The position numbers and the translations under genes were made by a program. A DNA stretch of 64,000 nt from Ehrlichia ruminantium str. Welgevonden (GTDB taxonomy: Bacteria > Pseudomonadota > Alphaproteobacteria > Rickettsiales > Anaplasmataceae), in NCBI RefSeq assembly GCF_000026005.1, contig NC_005295.2, positions 1,294,655 to 1,358,654 of the forward strand, read 5' to 3'. The first letter of the stretch is position 1, and every line of letters starts with the position of its first letter. The notes beneath the pieces are model-generated. The model saw only the letters and a list, made by a program, of their open reading frames with translations, ran no database searches and had not been told where the DNA came from. This document shows, piece by piece, positions 53,993 to 63,912 of this stretch.

Positions 53993-55042
53993 TTAAACAC
54001 TATCCACTATGCATAACATACTATCAACAATACTATTATAAATTTTACATATCTCACTATCAAGCATTAAAGGATTACCTGACTCTGCAGTATCACATAT
54101 TTGAGGATATATTGGTATTTCTCCTAAAAAATTTATATTAAATGTATCTGCCATATAACGCACACCATGTTTGCCAAAAATATAAGTTTTATTACCAGAG
54201 TTAGTATCAATAAAATAACTCATATTCTCTACTACACCAATAACACGAACTTTCATCTTATGCATCATGTCACACATTTTTACTGCATCAATAATAGCTA
54301 ACTCCTGTGGAGTAGAAACTATAATAATACCAGTAATCTCAAATTTACTAGTAAGAGTAATATGTACATCACCAGTACCAGGTGGTGTATCTATAATCAA
54401 ATAATCCAATTCTCCCCACACTGTATTGAGTATTAAACTATATATAGCTTTTGTTATCATAGGACCACGCCAAATAGCCGCATTCTTCTTACTAGTCAAA
54501 TATCCAATAGACATACTCTTAAGACCATATCTGGTAATAGGTAGCATTCTATTACAATCATCTACCTCAGGATTCGTACCATCTATAACCCCTAACATAT
54601 GCGGTATAGACGGACCATAAATATCAAGATCAACTAATGCTGTCTTATATCCTTTTCGCACCAAAGCTAACGCTATATTCAACGCAACTGTAGATTTTCC
54701 TACTCCACCTTTCCCAGAAGATATAAGTATTACATTTTTCACATTCTGAATAGATATCTTATTATCAGTTTCACCGTAACGAGATTTATGACTACTACGT
54801 GTACTAGTAATAATAACTTTTACACACTTGATATTTGGAATAAGATTAATAGCATCTTTACATTGTTTCTCAATTACATCTTTTTGTATAATATGATGTT
54901 CATTTAATAAATTTAAAATACAAGTAACATTATGATTATCAACCAATATTGAAGAAACTAATCCAAGTTCTACAATATTCTTATTGCTATTTTGATCTAT
55001 AACTTTTGACAATACATTTAATACATCATTCTTATTTATCAC
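53993..55042 (-). CDS. mrp: Mrp/ApbC-family Fe-S cluster carrier ATPase
   Basis: A 349-aa P-loop protein that carries or inserts Fe-S clusters. An N-terminal MIP18/DUF59-type domain (about residues 1-85, including VLSKVIDQNSNKNIVELGLV) precedes the deviant Walker A ISSGKGGVGKSTVALNIAL. Further motifs are TALVDLDIYGPSIPHMLGV, LDYLIIDTPPGTGDVHITLT and VVENMSYFI. Most Mrp proteins have a CxxC pair after the last motif; here the matching stretch is FIDTNSGNKTYIFGKHG with no cysteines, as in several alpha-proteobacterial homologues. It diverges from prs. Together with nfu it points to Fe-S cluster delivery. Confidence 0.92.
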   Translation of the reverse strand: MINKNDVLNVLSKVIDQNSNKNIVELGLVSSILVDNHNVTCILNLLNEHHIIQKDVIEKQCKDAINLIPNIKCVKVIITSTRSSHKSRYGETDNKISIQNVKNVILISSGKGGVGKSTVALNIALALVRKGYKTALVDLDIYGPSIPHMLGVIDGTNPEVDDCNRMLPITRYGLKSMSIGYLTSKKNAAIWRGPMITKAIYSLILNTVWGELDYLIIDTPPGTGDVHITLTSKFEITGIIIVSTPQELAIIDAVKMCDMMHKMKVRVIGVVENMSYFIDTNSGNKTYIFGKHGVRYMADTFNINFLGEIPIYPQICDTAESGNPLMLDSEICKIYNSIVDSMLCIVDSV

Positions 55043-55165
55043 TATTATCCTTTAATAAAGACTACCTTATGATACCATAATACTATAAAAAATACCTATT
55101 TACTTTTTCTACAGTATTACATATTATCACGATGCACATTTCCATATATTAGAGTAACTTACTTA

Positions 55166-56122
55166 ATGTTAATATCCGCTGGTATACATAGCACTGATTT
55201 AGCAAAAAGAATATCAGAGCTAACATGTATAAAACTAGTTAAGTCATACACTTCCAACTTTGCTGACCAAGAGTTAAATGTAGAAGTAGAAGAAATTCAA
55301 AGTAATAAGAATAAACATATAATAATAATACATACAATTGGTTTTCCAGTGCACGACAATTTAATAGAACTACTATTACTAATCGACGCACTCAAAAGAG
55401 CCTTATCTCCAAACAGAATCACATTAATAGTTCCATACTGTTGCTATACTAGACAAGATAGAGTAATGTATAGAAACTTAAATAACATTAATATAGTATC
55501 TGCATTAAGTGCTAAAGTAATTGCTAATATCTTAAAAACAATAAATGTTAATAATATGATTTTTATCGATCTACATTCAAATCAATTAGCTGGTTTTTTT
55601 GATACGGAAATTACTAACTTAAATCCTAATAGTATTTTTATAGATGCTATTATTGAAAAGTTTACTATGGAAAATCTAGTAATTGTATCCCCTGATCATG
55701 GCGCATTAAACAGAACTAGAACCTTTGCATATACATTAGCAAAACAGTATAATTTAAAGCATGAAATTCAAGTAGCAGTAATAGATAAATACCGAACAAA
55801 ACCTGGTGTTTCTGAAGTTATGAACATAATTGGCAATGTAGAAAACAAGGAGTGCATAATAATAGATGATATAGTAGATTCAGGTGGTACATTATGTAAT
55901 GCAGCATCAGCATTAAAAAATAATGGAGCCTTACAAGTAAGTGCTTACATTACACATGGAGTATTATCTAACAATGCAATAGCTAAGATAACCAATTCAC
56001 AATTAAATACACTGACTATAACCGACACAGTAAATCACTGTTCCATTAATACGCCAAAAATTAAAGTTTTATCTATAGATAAGTTTTTAAGTGACTATAT
56101 ATTACATAACTTAACTAACTAA
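55166..56122 (+). CDS. prs: Ribose-phosphate pyrophosphokinase
   Basis: A 318-aa PRPP synthase feeding purine, pyrimidine and amino-acid synthesis. Recognisable are FADQELNVEVEE, PYCCYTRQDRVMYRN, DLHSNQLAGFFDTEITNL, VSPDHGALNRTRTFA and the PRPP loop IIIDDIVDSGGTLCNAASAL. The sequence is more diverged than the canonical enzyme but the active-site parts are intact. It diverges from mrp across 120 bp. The last 85 bp or so of the gene and the start of its 3' flank are duplicated at about 56855-56943, directly before gatC. Confidence 0.92.
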   Translation: MLISAGIHSTDLAKRISELTCIKLVKSYTSNFADQELNVEVEEIQSNKNKHIIIIHTIGFPVHDNLIELLLLIDALKRALSPNRITLIVPYCCYTRQDRVMYRNLNNINIVSALSAKVIANILKTINVNNMIFIDLHSNQLAGFFDTEITNLNPNSIFIDAIIEKFTMENLVIVSPDHGALNRTRTFAYTLAKQYNLKHEIQVAVIDKYRTKPGVSEVMNIIGNVENKECIIIDDIVDSGGTLCNAASALKNNGALQVSAYITHGVLSNNAIAKITNSQLNTLTITDTVNHCSINTPKIKVLSIDKFLSDYILHNLTN

Positions 56123-56854
56123 TAAATAGAAACATTACTAAGTCAAGAAATATAAGATCACTATCTCAAAAATTAAATATACCAACTAGGTAAACAGTAT
56201 TTACAAATAACTAATTTATATAACATTTTTAAATTTTAACAACTGCATACTTATAAAACATAGAAAACCAACTACTAAAGATAAAAACTAAGACATAATA
56301 AATATAGAGATGTCATATGTTTTATTTTAACAATATAAAAATATCAAATTACTAATCAATACACCTCTAATAAAAGAGAGCCACAATTCTTTTGATCGTA
56401 GAACATTAAACAACTATATCAAATATATATAGCCTAGCAAATATCAATAAAAATTGAAAAAACCACATACAACACATTACATCTCTATTTGAAAGTCTTA
56501 ACTTCAAATCAATAAGATTATCAGTTTAAGATTCAGATATAACAATTAGTTAAAAGATATTTGTAAATAATTAGTACTATTATAGCCTTAAGATCAAATG
56601 ATCACATTATTCACAACAAGAAACTAAGCAATCAAATAAAACTAAAAAACACATTAGATTAAATAACAAGATATATCTTTTATCTAACAATATATTAGAG
56701 AATACAAATTAAGATAATAGCAGTAAAAAAGTAATTATATTAGAAATCATTCATATATTAAACCTAATCACAAATTATAAGCTAATAAGAATCAAGATAG
56801 AATAATAAAGCATTTATATATCAAAAATTGCTAAATTATATATTGCAACTTAGC
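56123..56854. other. Gap between prs and the copied prs tail
   Basis: AT-rich DNA with no coding frame. It separates the prs gene from the decayed copy of its own 3' end and may itself be amplified flank that has diverged beyond recognition. Confidence 0.45.
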
Positions 56855-56943
56855 TAATACATTAAAAATTCACATTTTATTCATTGATAAATTTTTAAGT
56901 AACTATATACTATGAAATCTATTACTAACTAATGATAAGAAAC
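56855..56943 (+). pseudogene. Decayed copy of the prs 3' end adjoining gatC
   Basis: ATTGATAAATTTTTAAGTAA, CTATATAC and ACTAACTAATGATAAGAAAC match ATAGATAAGTTTTTAAGTGA, CTATATAT and ACTAACTAATAAATAGAAAC at the end of prs (about 56045-56130) in the same orientation. In prs the shared text contains the stop codon; in the copy the bases just after the matching TAA-like stretch give the ATG used by gatC. Confidence 0.7.
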
Positions 56944-57276
56944 AAATTGATAGACAATCAAAATAATTCAAATAACTTGCAACAGAAAAAGATAACCAAG
57001 GATGATCTGCTACAAGTTGCAAAGTTAGTCAAAGTAAAATTGAGTGACAATGAAATCGGTTATTATATTAAGGAGTTAGAATCTGTTTTGAGTTGGATAA
57101 ATACAATATCACAAGTAAACACAGACAATGTTATCCCAATGAGTCATGGTGGAATAAGTCATAAATTACCTCTACGTCAAGACATTATCAATGATGGCAA
57201 TATAAAAGACATTATACTTTCTGAGTCTCCTAAACAAGAACATGACTTTTTTGTTGTACCAAAAGTCATTGAGTAA
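56932..57276 (+). CDS. gatC: Asp/Glu-tRNA amidotransferase subunit C
   Basis: A 114-aa small subunit of GatCAB, which converts Glu-tRNA-Gln (and Asp-tRNA-Asn) to the amide forms. The family core begins at about residue 21 (ITKDDLLQVAKLVKVKLSDN) and contains ELESVLSWINTISQVNTDNV, then PLRQDIINDGN and the ending HDFFVVPKVIE. Homologues usually start within a few residues of the core, so about 20 residues (Asn- and Gln-rich) are extra; their first codons lie in the copied prs tail. A TTG within NNLQQ is an alternative start. gatA and gatB are not adjacent. Confidence 0.92.
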   Translation: MIRNKLIDNQNNSNNLQQKKITKDDLLQVAKLVKVKLSDNEIGYYIKELESVLSWINTISQVNTDNVIPMSHGGISHKLPLRQDIINDGNIKDIILSESPKQEHDFFVVPKVIE

Positions 57277-57564
57277 TAATGTACTATACAATATTGTAAC
57301 AATAAATTATTATGGTTTGACAATTAAAAACTACGGTATTACCTGTAAGTACAATATATATTACACAAAAACATACTTTTAACCATACTGCCCATCAAAA
57401 ATTACCAATATTAGTCTAACAAACAATATTCTTTATGTATTTACAATACATTCTATAAAGAGAAATAGACATATAAAAACAGTTAGCAGCAATACTTAAT
57501 TATAAGTAGTAAACTAACTCAACTATTATCAGGTAAACACGTTACCTACTCGTAAAACACTACT
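57277..57564. other. Short gap after gatC
   Basis: AT-rich DNA leading into the 127-bp array, no feature seen. Confidence 0.45.
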
Positions 57565-58085
57565 AACAAAGAATATACAATAAAAAATCTTACACCACCA
57601 ACAAGAATAGAACTTTTTTATTGTACTCAACGTCTTAAATAACAACATATTAAAATATTGTAATTGATAAGTAACAAATCTTAGATTAACATGCAAGGAA
57701 GATACAATAAAAAATCTTATACCACCAACAAGAATAGAACTTTTTTATTGTACTCAACGTCTTAAATAACAACATATTAAAATATTGTAATTGATAAGTA
57801 ACAAATCTTAGATTAACATGCAAGGAAGATACAATAAAAAACCTTATACCATCTAAACAAGAATAGAACTTTTTTATTGTATTCAACGTCTCAAATAACA
57901 ACATATTAAAATATTGTAATTGATAAGTAACAAATCTTAGATTAACATGAAAGGAAGATACAATAAAAAATCTTATACCACCAACAAGAATAGAATTTTT
58001 TTATTGTGCTCAACGTCTTAAATAACAACATATTACAACTCTAATTACTAAGTAGTAAATTTTAGTATTAACATACGTTGAATTA
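57565..58085. repeat. Tandem array, 4 copies of a 127-129 bp unit
   Basis: ACAATAAAAAATCTTA (ACC in one copy) starts units at 57577, 57704, 57831 and 57960. The first two are practically identical; the third has a 2-bp insertion (ACCATCTAAACAAG); the last diverges toward its end. A 72-codon minus-strand frame (57686-57904) runs through the units and is a repeat artefact. The array lies between the 3' ends of gatC and acnA. Confidence 0.93.
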
Positions 58086-58361
58086 CACAATCTGTACTTA
58101 CATTAATTTAAAATGCATATATTCATCTAATATTATGTGACTTACTAATTATTTAGCTTTTAAAATAAGCACTAAGCTTAACATATTTGACTAATACTGG
58201 ACGGATCATATAAACTTGTACAATTGATAGTATTTTACTTAGATATAATATAGTGTCACCTATCATAGATAGGACTCTCATATACTAACTAATATAAGCA
58301 CCATCTTAAATAATGTATATATTATTTTCTGATAACTATATATGTATTTATACATTAAGCA
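58086..58361. other. Gap after acnA 3' end
   Basis: AT-rich, no feature seen; no convincing terminator for acnA. Confidence 0.4.
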
Positions 58362-61007
58362 CTAACTTGCCATCATTCTCATAAGTACGTATTGCAATAC
58401 ACCACCACTTTTAAAATACTCAACTTCAATAGCAGTATTAAGATTACAAACCACAGTAATACTTTGACTAGATCCATTTTGTCTCAAAATCATACATTTT
58501 AACTCTTGATTTATACCAATTTTACCAGTAATACTTATTACTTCACAACCTGTTAAATCTAACGTCTTTCGCGTACATCCATTTTTAAATGTTAATGGTA
58601 ATACTCCCATACCAATAAGATTTGATCTATGTATACGTTCAAAACTTTCTGCTATAATAGCTTTAATATTTAAAAAGAAAGTACCTTTAGCAGCCCAGTC
58701 TCTACTTGAGCCACTACCATATTCTTTACCAGCAATTACAACTAACGGTATGTTATTCTGTTGATAAAGTTGCGATGCATCAAATATTGACATTTCTTCA
58801 CCAGTAGGAATATATCTAGTTACACCACCTTCAGCACTTACCATTTCATTACGTACACGAATATTAGCAAAAGTACCCCGTGTCATTATATGATGATTCC
58901 CTCGCCTTGAACCATAAGAATTAAAATCCTCTACCATTACATTATTTTGTAATAAAAACTTACCAGCAGGACTATTTAAAGCAATATTACCTGCAGGAGA
59001 AATATGATCAGTAGTAACACTATCACCTAACAATGCTAAAATATTTGCATTACTAATATTAATATTATCACTACTATTTAAATTAGAAGACAAATTTTTA
59101 AAATAAGTTGGACTTTGTATATAAGTACTATTCATATCCCACTTATAGATATCACTGTCACCACATTTTAAATTTTCCCAATACTTTCCTCCACTAAATA
59201 CATTTTTATACCTACTAGTAAACACTTGTTTATTAATAGTATTCTGTATAACTTCATTAATCTCATCATTAGATGGCCAAATATCTGATAAATAAACATT
59301 TTCCCCATTATCGCCAATAGCTATAGGATCAGAAGTAAGATCTATATCAATTGTACCAGCCAAAGCATAAGCTACAACCAATGGAGGAGATGCAAGAAAA
59401 TTAGCCCGTACACATGGATGTATTCTTCCTTCAAAATTACGATTACCAGATAAAACTGCTGCAACTAACAAATCATTAGATTTTATATCTTCTTCAATAT
59501 GAGGAGCCAAAGATCCAGAATTGCCAATACAAGTAGTACACCCATATCCAACCAAATAAAATCCTAAAGCATCTAAATGCCTCTGTAAACCTGATTTGAC
59601 TAGGTATTCTGTTACAACTTGAGAACCAGGAGCTAAAGAGGTCTTTACCCACGGTTTAGATTTTAAATTTAACATATTTGCTTTACGTGCAACAAGTCCT
59701 GCTGCAATCATAACACTTGGATTTGATGTATTAGTACAACTAGTTATCGCAGCAATAACTATATCACCATTTTTTAAAGATTTTGCTGACTTATTATCGT
59801 TAGTTGATTTCACACCCAAACTTGGCAATGTTGTCTTCACTTGAGAAAGAAAAATTTTATCTTGAGGTCTTTTTGGACCAGCTAATACAGGCTTTACTTC
59901 TCCTAAATCAAATTCTATTTCATTATCATACCTTAACCCTTCTTTAGTATGCCATAAATATTGTGCTTTAGCGTAAGACTCCACTAAATCTATTAAAGAT
60001 AGCTCGCGTCCTGTCATCTCCAAGTATTCCAAGGTTTTATGATCTATTGGAAAAAAACCACAAGTAGCCCCATATTCAGGAGACATATTTGCTACAGTTG
60101 CCCTATCAGCAATGGATAAACTATCCAAACCTTCACCAAAAAATTCAACAAACTTTCCTACTACACCTTTACTCCTAAGAATATTAGTAATTGTCAATAC
60201 CATATCAGTTGCAGTAACACCATCTGATAACTTGCCTACTAATTTAAATCCTACAACTTCAGGAATTAACATAGTAACTGGTTGACCTAACATCACTGCT
60301 TCAGCTTCTATACCTCCTACACCCCACCCTAATACAGACAATCCATTAACCATAGTAGTATGACTATCAGTACCAACTAAAGTGTCAGGATAAACTAAAT
60401 CACCATCATTCCATACAACCTTAGCAAGATATTCTAAATTTACCTGATGACAAATACCAGCTCCAGGAGGTACAACACGAAAATTTTTAAATGCGCATTG
60501 CCCCCATTTTAAAAACTTATATCTTTCAACATTTCTTTGCATTTCTATAGATACATTTTCATCAAAAGAACTCTCTGTTCCATATGAATCAACTTGAATA
60601 GAGTGATCTATAACTAAATCAACTGGCACTTTAGGATTAATTATAGCTGGATTACCGCCATTTTCTTTTACATAGTCACGCATTGCAGCTAAGTCAACTA
60701 CTGCAGGAACACCAGTAAAATCCTGCATTAATACTCGAGCAGGTGTGAAATTAATTTCATAACTTACATATTTATCAGCACATTGAGCCAATTTTTTTAT
60801 ATCTTCGATTTTAACACTAAACCCATTTTCATTACGTAATAAATTCTCAAATAGTATTTTAAGTGAGCATGGTAATCTTTTAATATCTACACCTAGCTTT
60901 TTAGATGCAACCCCAATACTAAAATATTCGTAACAATTTTTGCCAACATTCAACTTTTGTTTTGAATCAAGAGAATTTAAAAATCCCACGTTATAAACTC
61001 CAATCAC
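58362..61007 (-). CDS. acnA: Aconitate hydratase A
   Basis: An 881-aa TCA-cycle enzyme that isomerises citrate to isocitrate with a 4Fe-4S cluster. It belongs to the AcnA/IRP1 type. The cluster cysteines are visible: the one in AAITSCTNTSNPSVM and the pair in GYGCTTCIGNSGSL. Other conserved parts are RVLMQDFTGVPAVVDLAAMR, DSHTTMVNGLSVLGWGVGG, GDSVTTDHISPAGNI, FNSYGSRRGNHHIM and the swivel-domain GKEYGSGSSRDWAAKG. Length is normal. A decayed copy of an internal piece (from about 59567-59728) lies upstream at about 61588-61740. Confidence 0.97.
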   Translation of the reverse strand: MIGVYNVGFLNSLDSKQKLNVGKNCYEYFSIGVASKKLGVDIKRLPCSLKILFENLLRNENGFSVKIEDIKKLAQCADKYVSYEINFTPARVLMQDFTGVPAVVDLAAMRDYVKENGGNPAIINPKVPVDLVIDHSIQVDSYGTESSFDENVSIEMQRNVERYKFLKWGQCAFKNFRVVPPGAGICHQVNLEYLAKVVWNDGDLVYPDTLVGTDSHTTMVNGLSVLGWGVGGIEAEAVMLGQPVTMLIPEVVGFKLVGKLSDGVTATDMVLTITNILRSKGVVGKFVEFFGEGLDSLSIADRATVANMSPEYGATCGFFPIDHKTLEYLEMTGRELSLIDLVESYAKAQYLWHTKEGLRYDNEIEFDLGEVKPVLAGPKRPQDKIFLSQVKTTLPSLGVKSTNDNKSAKSLKNGDIVIAAITSCTNTSNPSVMIAAGLVARKANMLNLKSKPWVKTSLAPGSQVVTEYLVKSGLQRHLDALGFYLVGYGCTTCIGNSGSLAPHIEEDIKSNDLLVAAVLSGNRNFEGRIHPCVRANFLASPPLVVAYALAGTIDIDLTSDPIAIGDNGENVYLSDIWPSNDEINEVIQNTINKQVFTSRYKNVFSGGKYWENLKCGDSDIYKWDMNSTYIQSPTYFKNLSSNLNSSDNINISNANILALLGDSVTTDHISPAGNIALNSPAGKFLLQNNVMVEDFNSYGSRRGNHHIMTRGTFANIRVRNEMVSAEGGVTRYIPTGEEMSIFDASQLYQQNNIPLVVIAGKEYGSGSSRDWAAKGTFFLNIKAIIAESFERIHRSNLIGMGVLPLTFKNGCTRKTLDLTGCEVISITGKIGINQELKCMILRQNGSSQSITVVCNLNTAIEVEYFKSGGVLQYVLMRMMAS

Positions 61008-62383
61008 TTAACTTTTCATCTAAAATACTAATTATTACAGATAGCACCATACAGTATATATCACCAAATCCTTAAATTAAAGTGTTCGTAATAATTTCTT
61101 ATTAAGCATTAACACCACCTTTCTAAAGCTCCATAATGTAATTTATTATAAAACTAATCAAATCAATACTCTTTAAAACTATATAACTCATTCTTTCGCA
61201 GTAACCACGATTAATTCTTTATTATAGAACTCGCTATCAGTATAAAGAACATTATTGATTAGATTAATATCGCTTATATAGCTTATAGGTTGTCAAATCA
61301 ATATCAAGTATACCTGATGTTTTAACATAGTAAATACTATTATAAATTCTTTTTTTTTTATAGAACTATTATTAGATCAATATTGTTATACTACAAATGT
61401 CAAACATTACAGATCAGAATAACACTTACTTTGCTCGCTTACTATAGAATATTTTAGTCAATTTAATACATATATTATCATTCTGAAATTCTATAACATA
61501 TTTAACTACTTTTTTCTGTGCGTACTACTTGTTAAAGAATCAACTACTAATAATAGTAGCATACAATTAATTAAACCAACATGATAAATCTTCAAATGTC
61601 TCTCCTGATTTTGATCAAGTCTTCTATTATAACTTGTAAACCAGAAACAAAAAAGGTCCTTGTCCCACAGTTCAGATTTCTATTTAACATATTTGTTTGA
61701 CGTGCAAAAAGTCTTATTATCATCATAATATTTGGATTTACTGAACATTAAGATCAAATAATATTTTGTATTAATTTTGGTACTATATTTAACTAGTTTA
61801 AGAAGCACAATTATTTTGAGATTTCATAACTGAGATAATTTATACTGTCATAATATCTCATACATGCCATGATCTAACACTTACTAGTACAATATAATAA
61901 ATATACCCTTATTAAAAATATAGATAGTACATTCCTTTTAATTTTTAACCATGCTTTCTTATAAAGGGAACATGGTAGCTTACTTTGATTACAACCTTAT
62001 GGTTAATTATCTACAAATTAATGCTTTTTTTACCCATTAGTATTACTTGTTAAAAGCTCCACACTCAATAATAACAGTTAATTAATTATTTTAATATATT
62101 GAACAATATTATAACTTTCAAAATTAAATATTAATATACCTTTCTTTTAAATAAGAAATATCACTAATGCGTTTTTATACAACATTACTGTTTATTGAGA
62201 AAAACAACTATTAAGATCATAAATATTATTTGATCATATGAATACCTAAACAACATTCACACTATACTTTCTAACTCAATATCAATATAACCTGAAGATA
62301 AAAAACATTAAACAGTATAAATGCTTTTTGTTAATTATTTTTTATAGGAAATCAAGAATAGGAATTTTTATCTTTCTGAAAAT
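61008..62383. other. Gap upstream of acnA with acnA fossil and faint repeats
   Basis: Besides the acnA fossil, text around 61510-61575 (TACTACTTGTTAAAGAATC, AATAATAGTAGCA, CAATTAATTAAA) recurs diverged at about 62028-62095 (TATTACTTGTTAAAAGCTC, AATAATAACAG, TTAATTAATTAT), pointing to an old duplication of about 520 bp. No gene visible. Confidence 0.45.
61588..61740 (-). pseudogene. Decayed fragment of acnA
   Basis: Read on the plus strand, CCTGATTTTGATCAAGT, AACTTGTAAACCAG, AAAAGGTCCTTGTCCCAC, TTTAACATATTTGTTTGACG, TGCAAAAAGTC and TTTGGATTTA match, in the same order and spacing, acnA text at 59591-59725 (CCTGATTTGACTAGGT, AACTTGAGAACCAG, AAGAGGTCTTTACCCAC, TTTAACATATTTGCTTTACG, TGCAACAAGTC, TTTGGATTTG... 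allowing CTTGGATTTG). That region encodes GLQRHLDALGF upstream of the cluster cysteines. Frames are broken, so it is a fossil. Confidence 0.75.
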
Positions 62384-62788
62384 TTAATGTGGTTTTGTAT
62401 TAACATATGGACTATCAAGAGAAAACATAGGTATATTTACATAGAAAACCTGTGCAGCATCTTCATCCATAAACTGATATTCTCCATGCATCATACCAGA
62501 TGGAGTACTTAAGTATGCACCACTAGTATACTCAAAAAACTCACCAGGTTTTAAAACTGGCTGTTTTCCTATAACACCAAGTCCTGTTACTTCATTAATA
62601 ATGCCAGTAGAATCAATAATTTTCCAACTTCTCCTTAATAACTGAACAGTAGATGTACTCTTATTTTTTACTCTAATATTATACAACCATATATAACAGT
62701 TCTCATGAGGAGAAGACTGCTCTTCTAAGTAACTTGGAACAACCTTCACTTCAATCAGCTTTGTCATACTGTAATATTGCAATGTCAT
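62384..62788 (-). CDS. apaG: ApaG-family protein
   Basis: A 134-aa protein of the ApaG/DUF525 family, a fibronectin III-like fold of unclear biochemical role (the old name is Co2+/Mg2+ efflux protein). Family phrases are WLYNIRVKNKSTSTVQLLRR, WKIIDSTGIINEVTGLGVIG, QPVLKPGEFFEYTSGAYLST and PSGMMHGEYQFMDEDA. Length is normal. AAGGG sits about 6 nt before the ATG at 62788, supporting that start over the internal ATG seven codons later. It is an isolated gene. Confidence 0.93.
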   Translation of the reverse strand: MTLQYYSMTKLIEVKVVPSYLEEQSSPHENCYIWLYNIRVKNKSTSTVQLLRRSWKIIDSTGIINEVTGLGVIGKQPVLKPGEFFEYTSGAYLSTPSGMMHGEYQFMDEDAAQVFYVNIPMFSLDSPYVNTKPH

Positions 62789-63418
62789 AAATAACCCTTA
62801 GTTACGTGGCAATGATACACTAATTTTATTCATACATCAATATACAATAATACTCCAATTCCATAAGCCAATAATTAATAGTAAAATCACTTACATAATT
62901 AGCCAGCACATTTCCAAATAAACAATAATAGAAATGCTAAAGTAATAGTACTATACAATATAGTTCTATTACTACGCTAAAGTTATTGTCTACCTTAAAA
63001 TTTTATAAAACCATTATTTATAATACTTACTTAAACATCAGAATTTCAAATAATCAGCAATAAAAAAAATTTTAATAACTTGCATTTACTAATTTTACCA
63101 ACATCTTTATATTGACTAATACATAAATTAACTAACTTTTTGGTAAGTACTATTATTAGTTTTTATAACATAAACGCATAATAGCTTGCTATGTTATACA
63201 GTTTTTATACACCCCATATTCAAGTAATATAATTAATATCCACAAACTCATTAAACAGATCTCATGCATTAATAATCAATTACAATGTACACTCATATAA
63301 CTTTTTATTTAAACTATCATCATGCTTAATTAAAATAACAAATGACATGCATTTTACAACTTATTAGTATTTTAGTCTTCATACTTACAAAGCTATACTT
63401 AATGGCATGTAAATTCTA
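62789..63418. other. Gap upstream of apaG
   Basis: AT-rich DNA with no coding-like frame or repeat that I can see up to the inverted copy at 63419. Confidence 0.45.
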
Positions 63419-63541
63419 TCAGAAAAAGAATAGATCATTTATGTACTTGATGAACAAATACTATCATAAATCAGAATATAGGCTCACCACACTTTCAGTT
63501 TAATCTCATAGCAAATTAGAGCAACTTTATAACAATATCCA
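63419..63541 (+). pseudogene. Inverted copy of part of the 53.4-kb ORF
   Basis: These 123 bp match the reverse complement of 53413-53535 with about eight substitutions and no gap. The plus-strand frame reads QKKNRSF, then YYHKSEYRLTTLSV and a TAA where the other copy has CAA. The word AGCAAATTAGAGCAACTTTA is identical in both. It carries no start codon of its own. Confidence 0.85.
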
Positions 63542-63729
63542 ATTCAATAAAAATATAGATCTCATTTACGACCAATATACTCTTTAACTTACTAAGTAGA
63601 TCACATAATCGAATATTTGAAAATATTAATAAGACTGACTATAATAAATAAAATTACCAATACTTACTAATGTCATACAATTAGGTATAAATTCATCTCT
63701 CATATTCACATTAATTGATTTACTTTTTA

Positions 63730-63912
63730 CAGCAAGGTAATCTTACCAAATATAATAGAATCTATACTAACATAAGTTGTACTTTTTCTGTATATGCAGC
63801 ATTAGGTAATATTACATCTGTAACTTGTACTCCATTATATCCTTATATATACAAAAGAAGAGTCAGAACAAGATACATAAAGTTCATCTGCTACAATAAA
63901 GATATAAAATTT
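63730..63912 (-). pseudogene. Decayed fragment of nuoG (complex I subunit G)
   Basis: The minus strand, read with two frameshifts, gives KFYIFIVADELYVSCSDSSF, then VYIG, then YNGVQVTDVILPNAAYTEK, then TTYVSIDSIIFGKI. This follows the NuoG pattern: GADE segment, VYIGHHG-type turn, ADVILPGAAYTEK hallmark, then TYVNTEGRVQ. The frames are interrupted by single-base shifts and a stop, so the piece is dead. The 69-codon plus-strand frame over the same bases (63715-63924) is its antisense shadow. An intact nuoG should be elsewhere in the genome. Confidence 0.8.

Noticed and set aside
57686-57904. 72-aa minus-strand frame
   Set aside because: Runs through the 127-bp tandem units, so its internal repetition is that of the array, not a protein.
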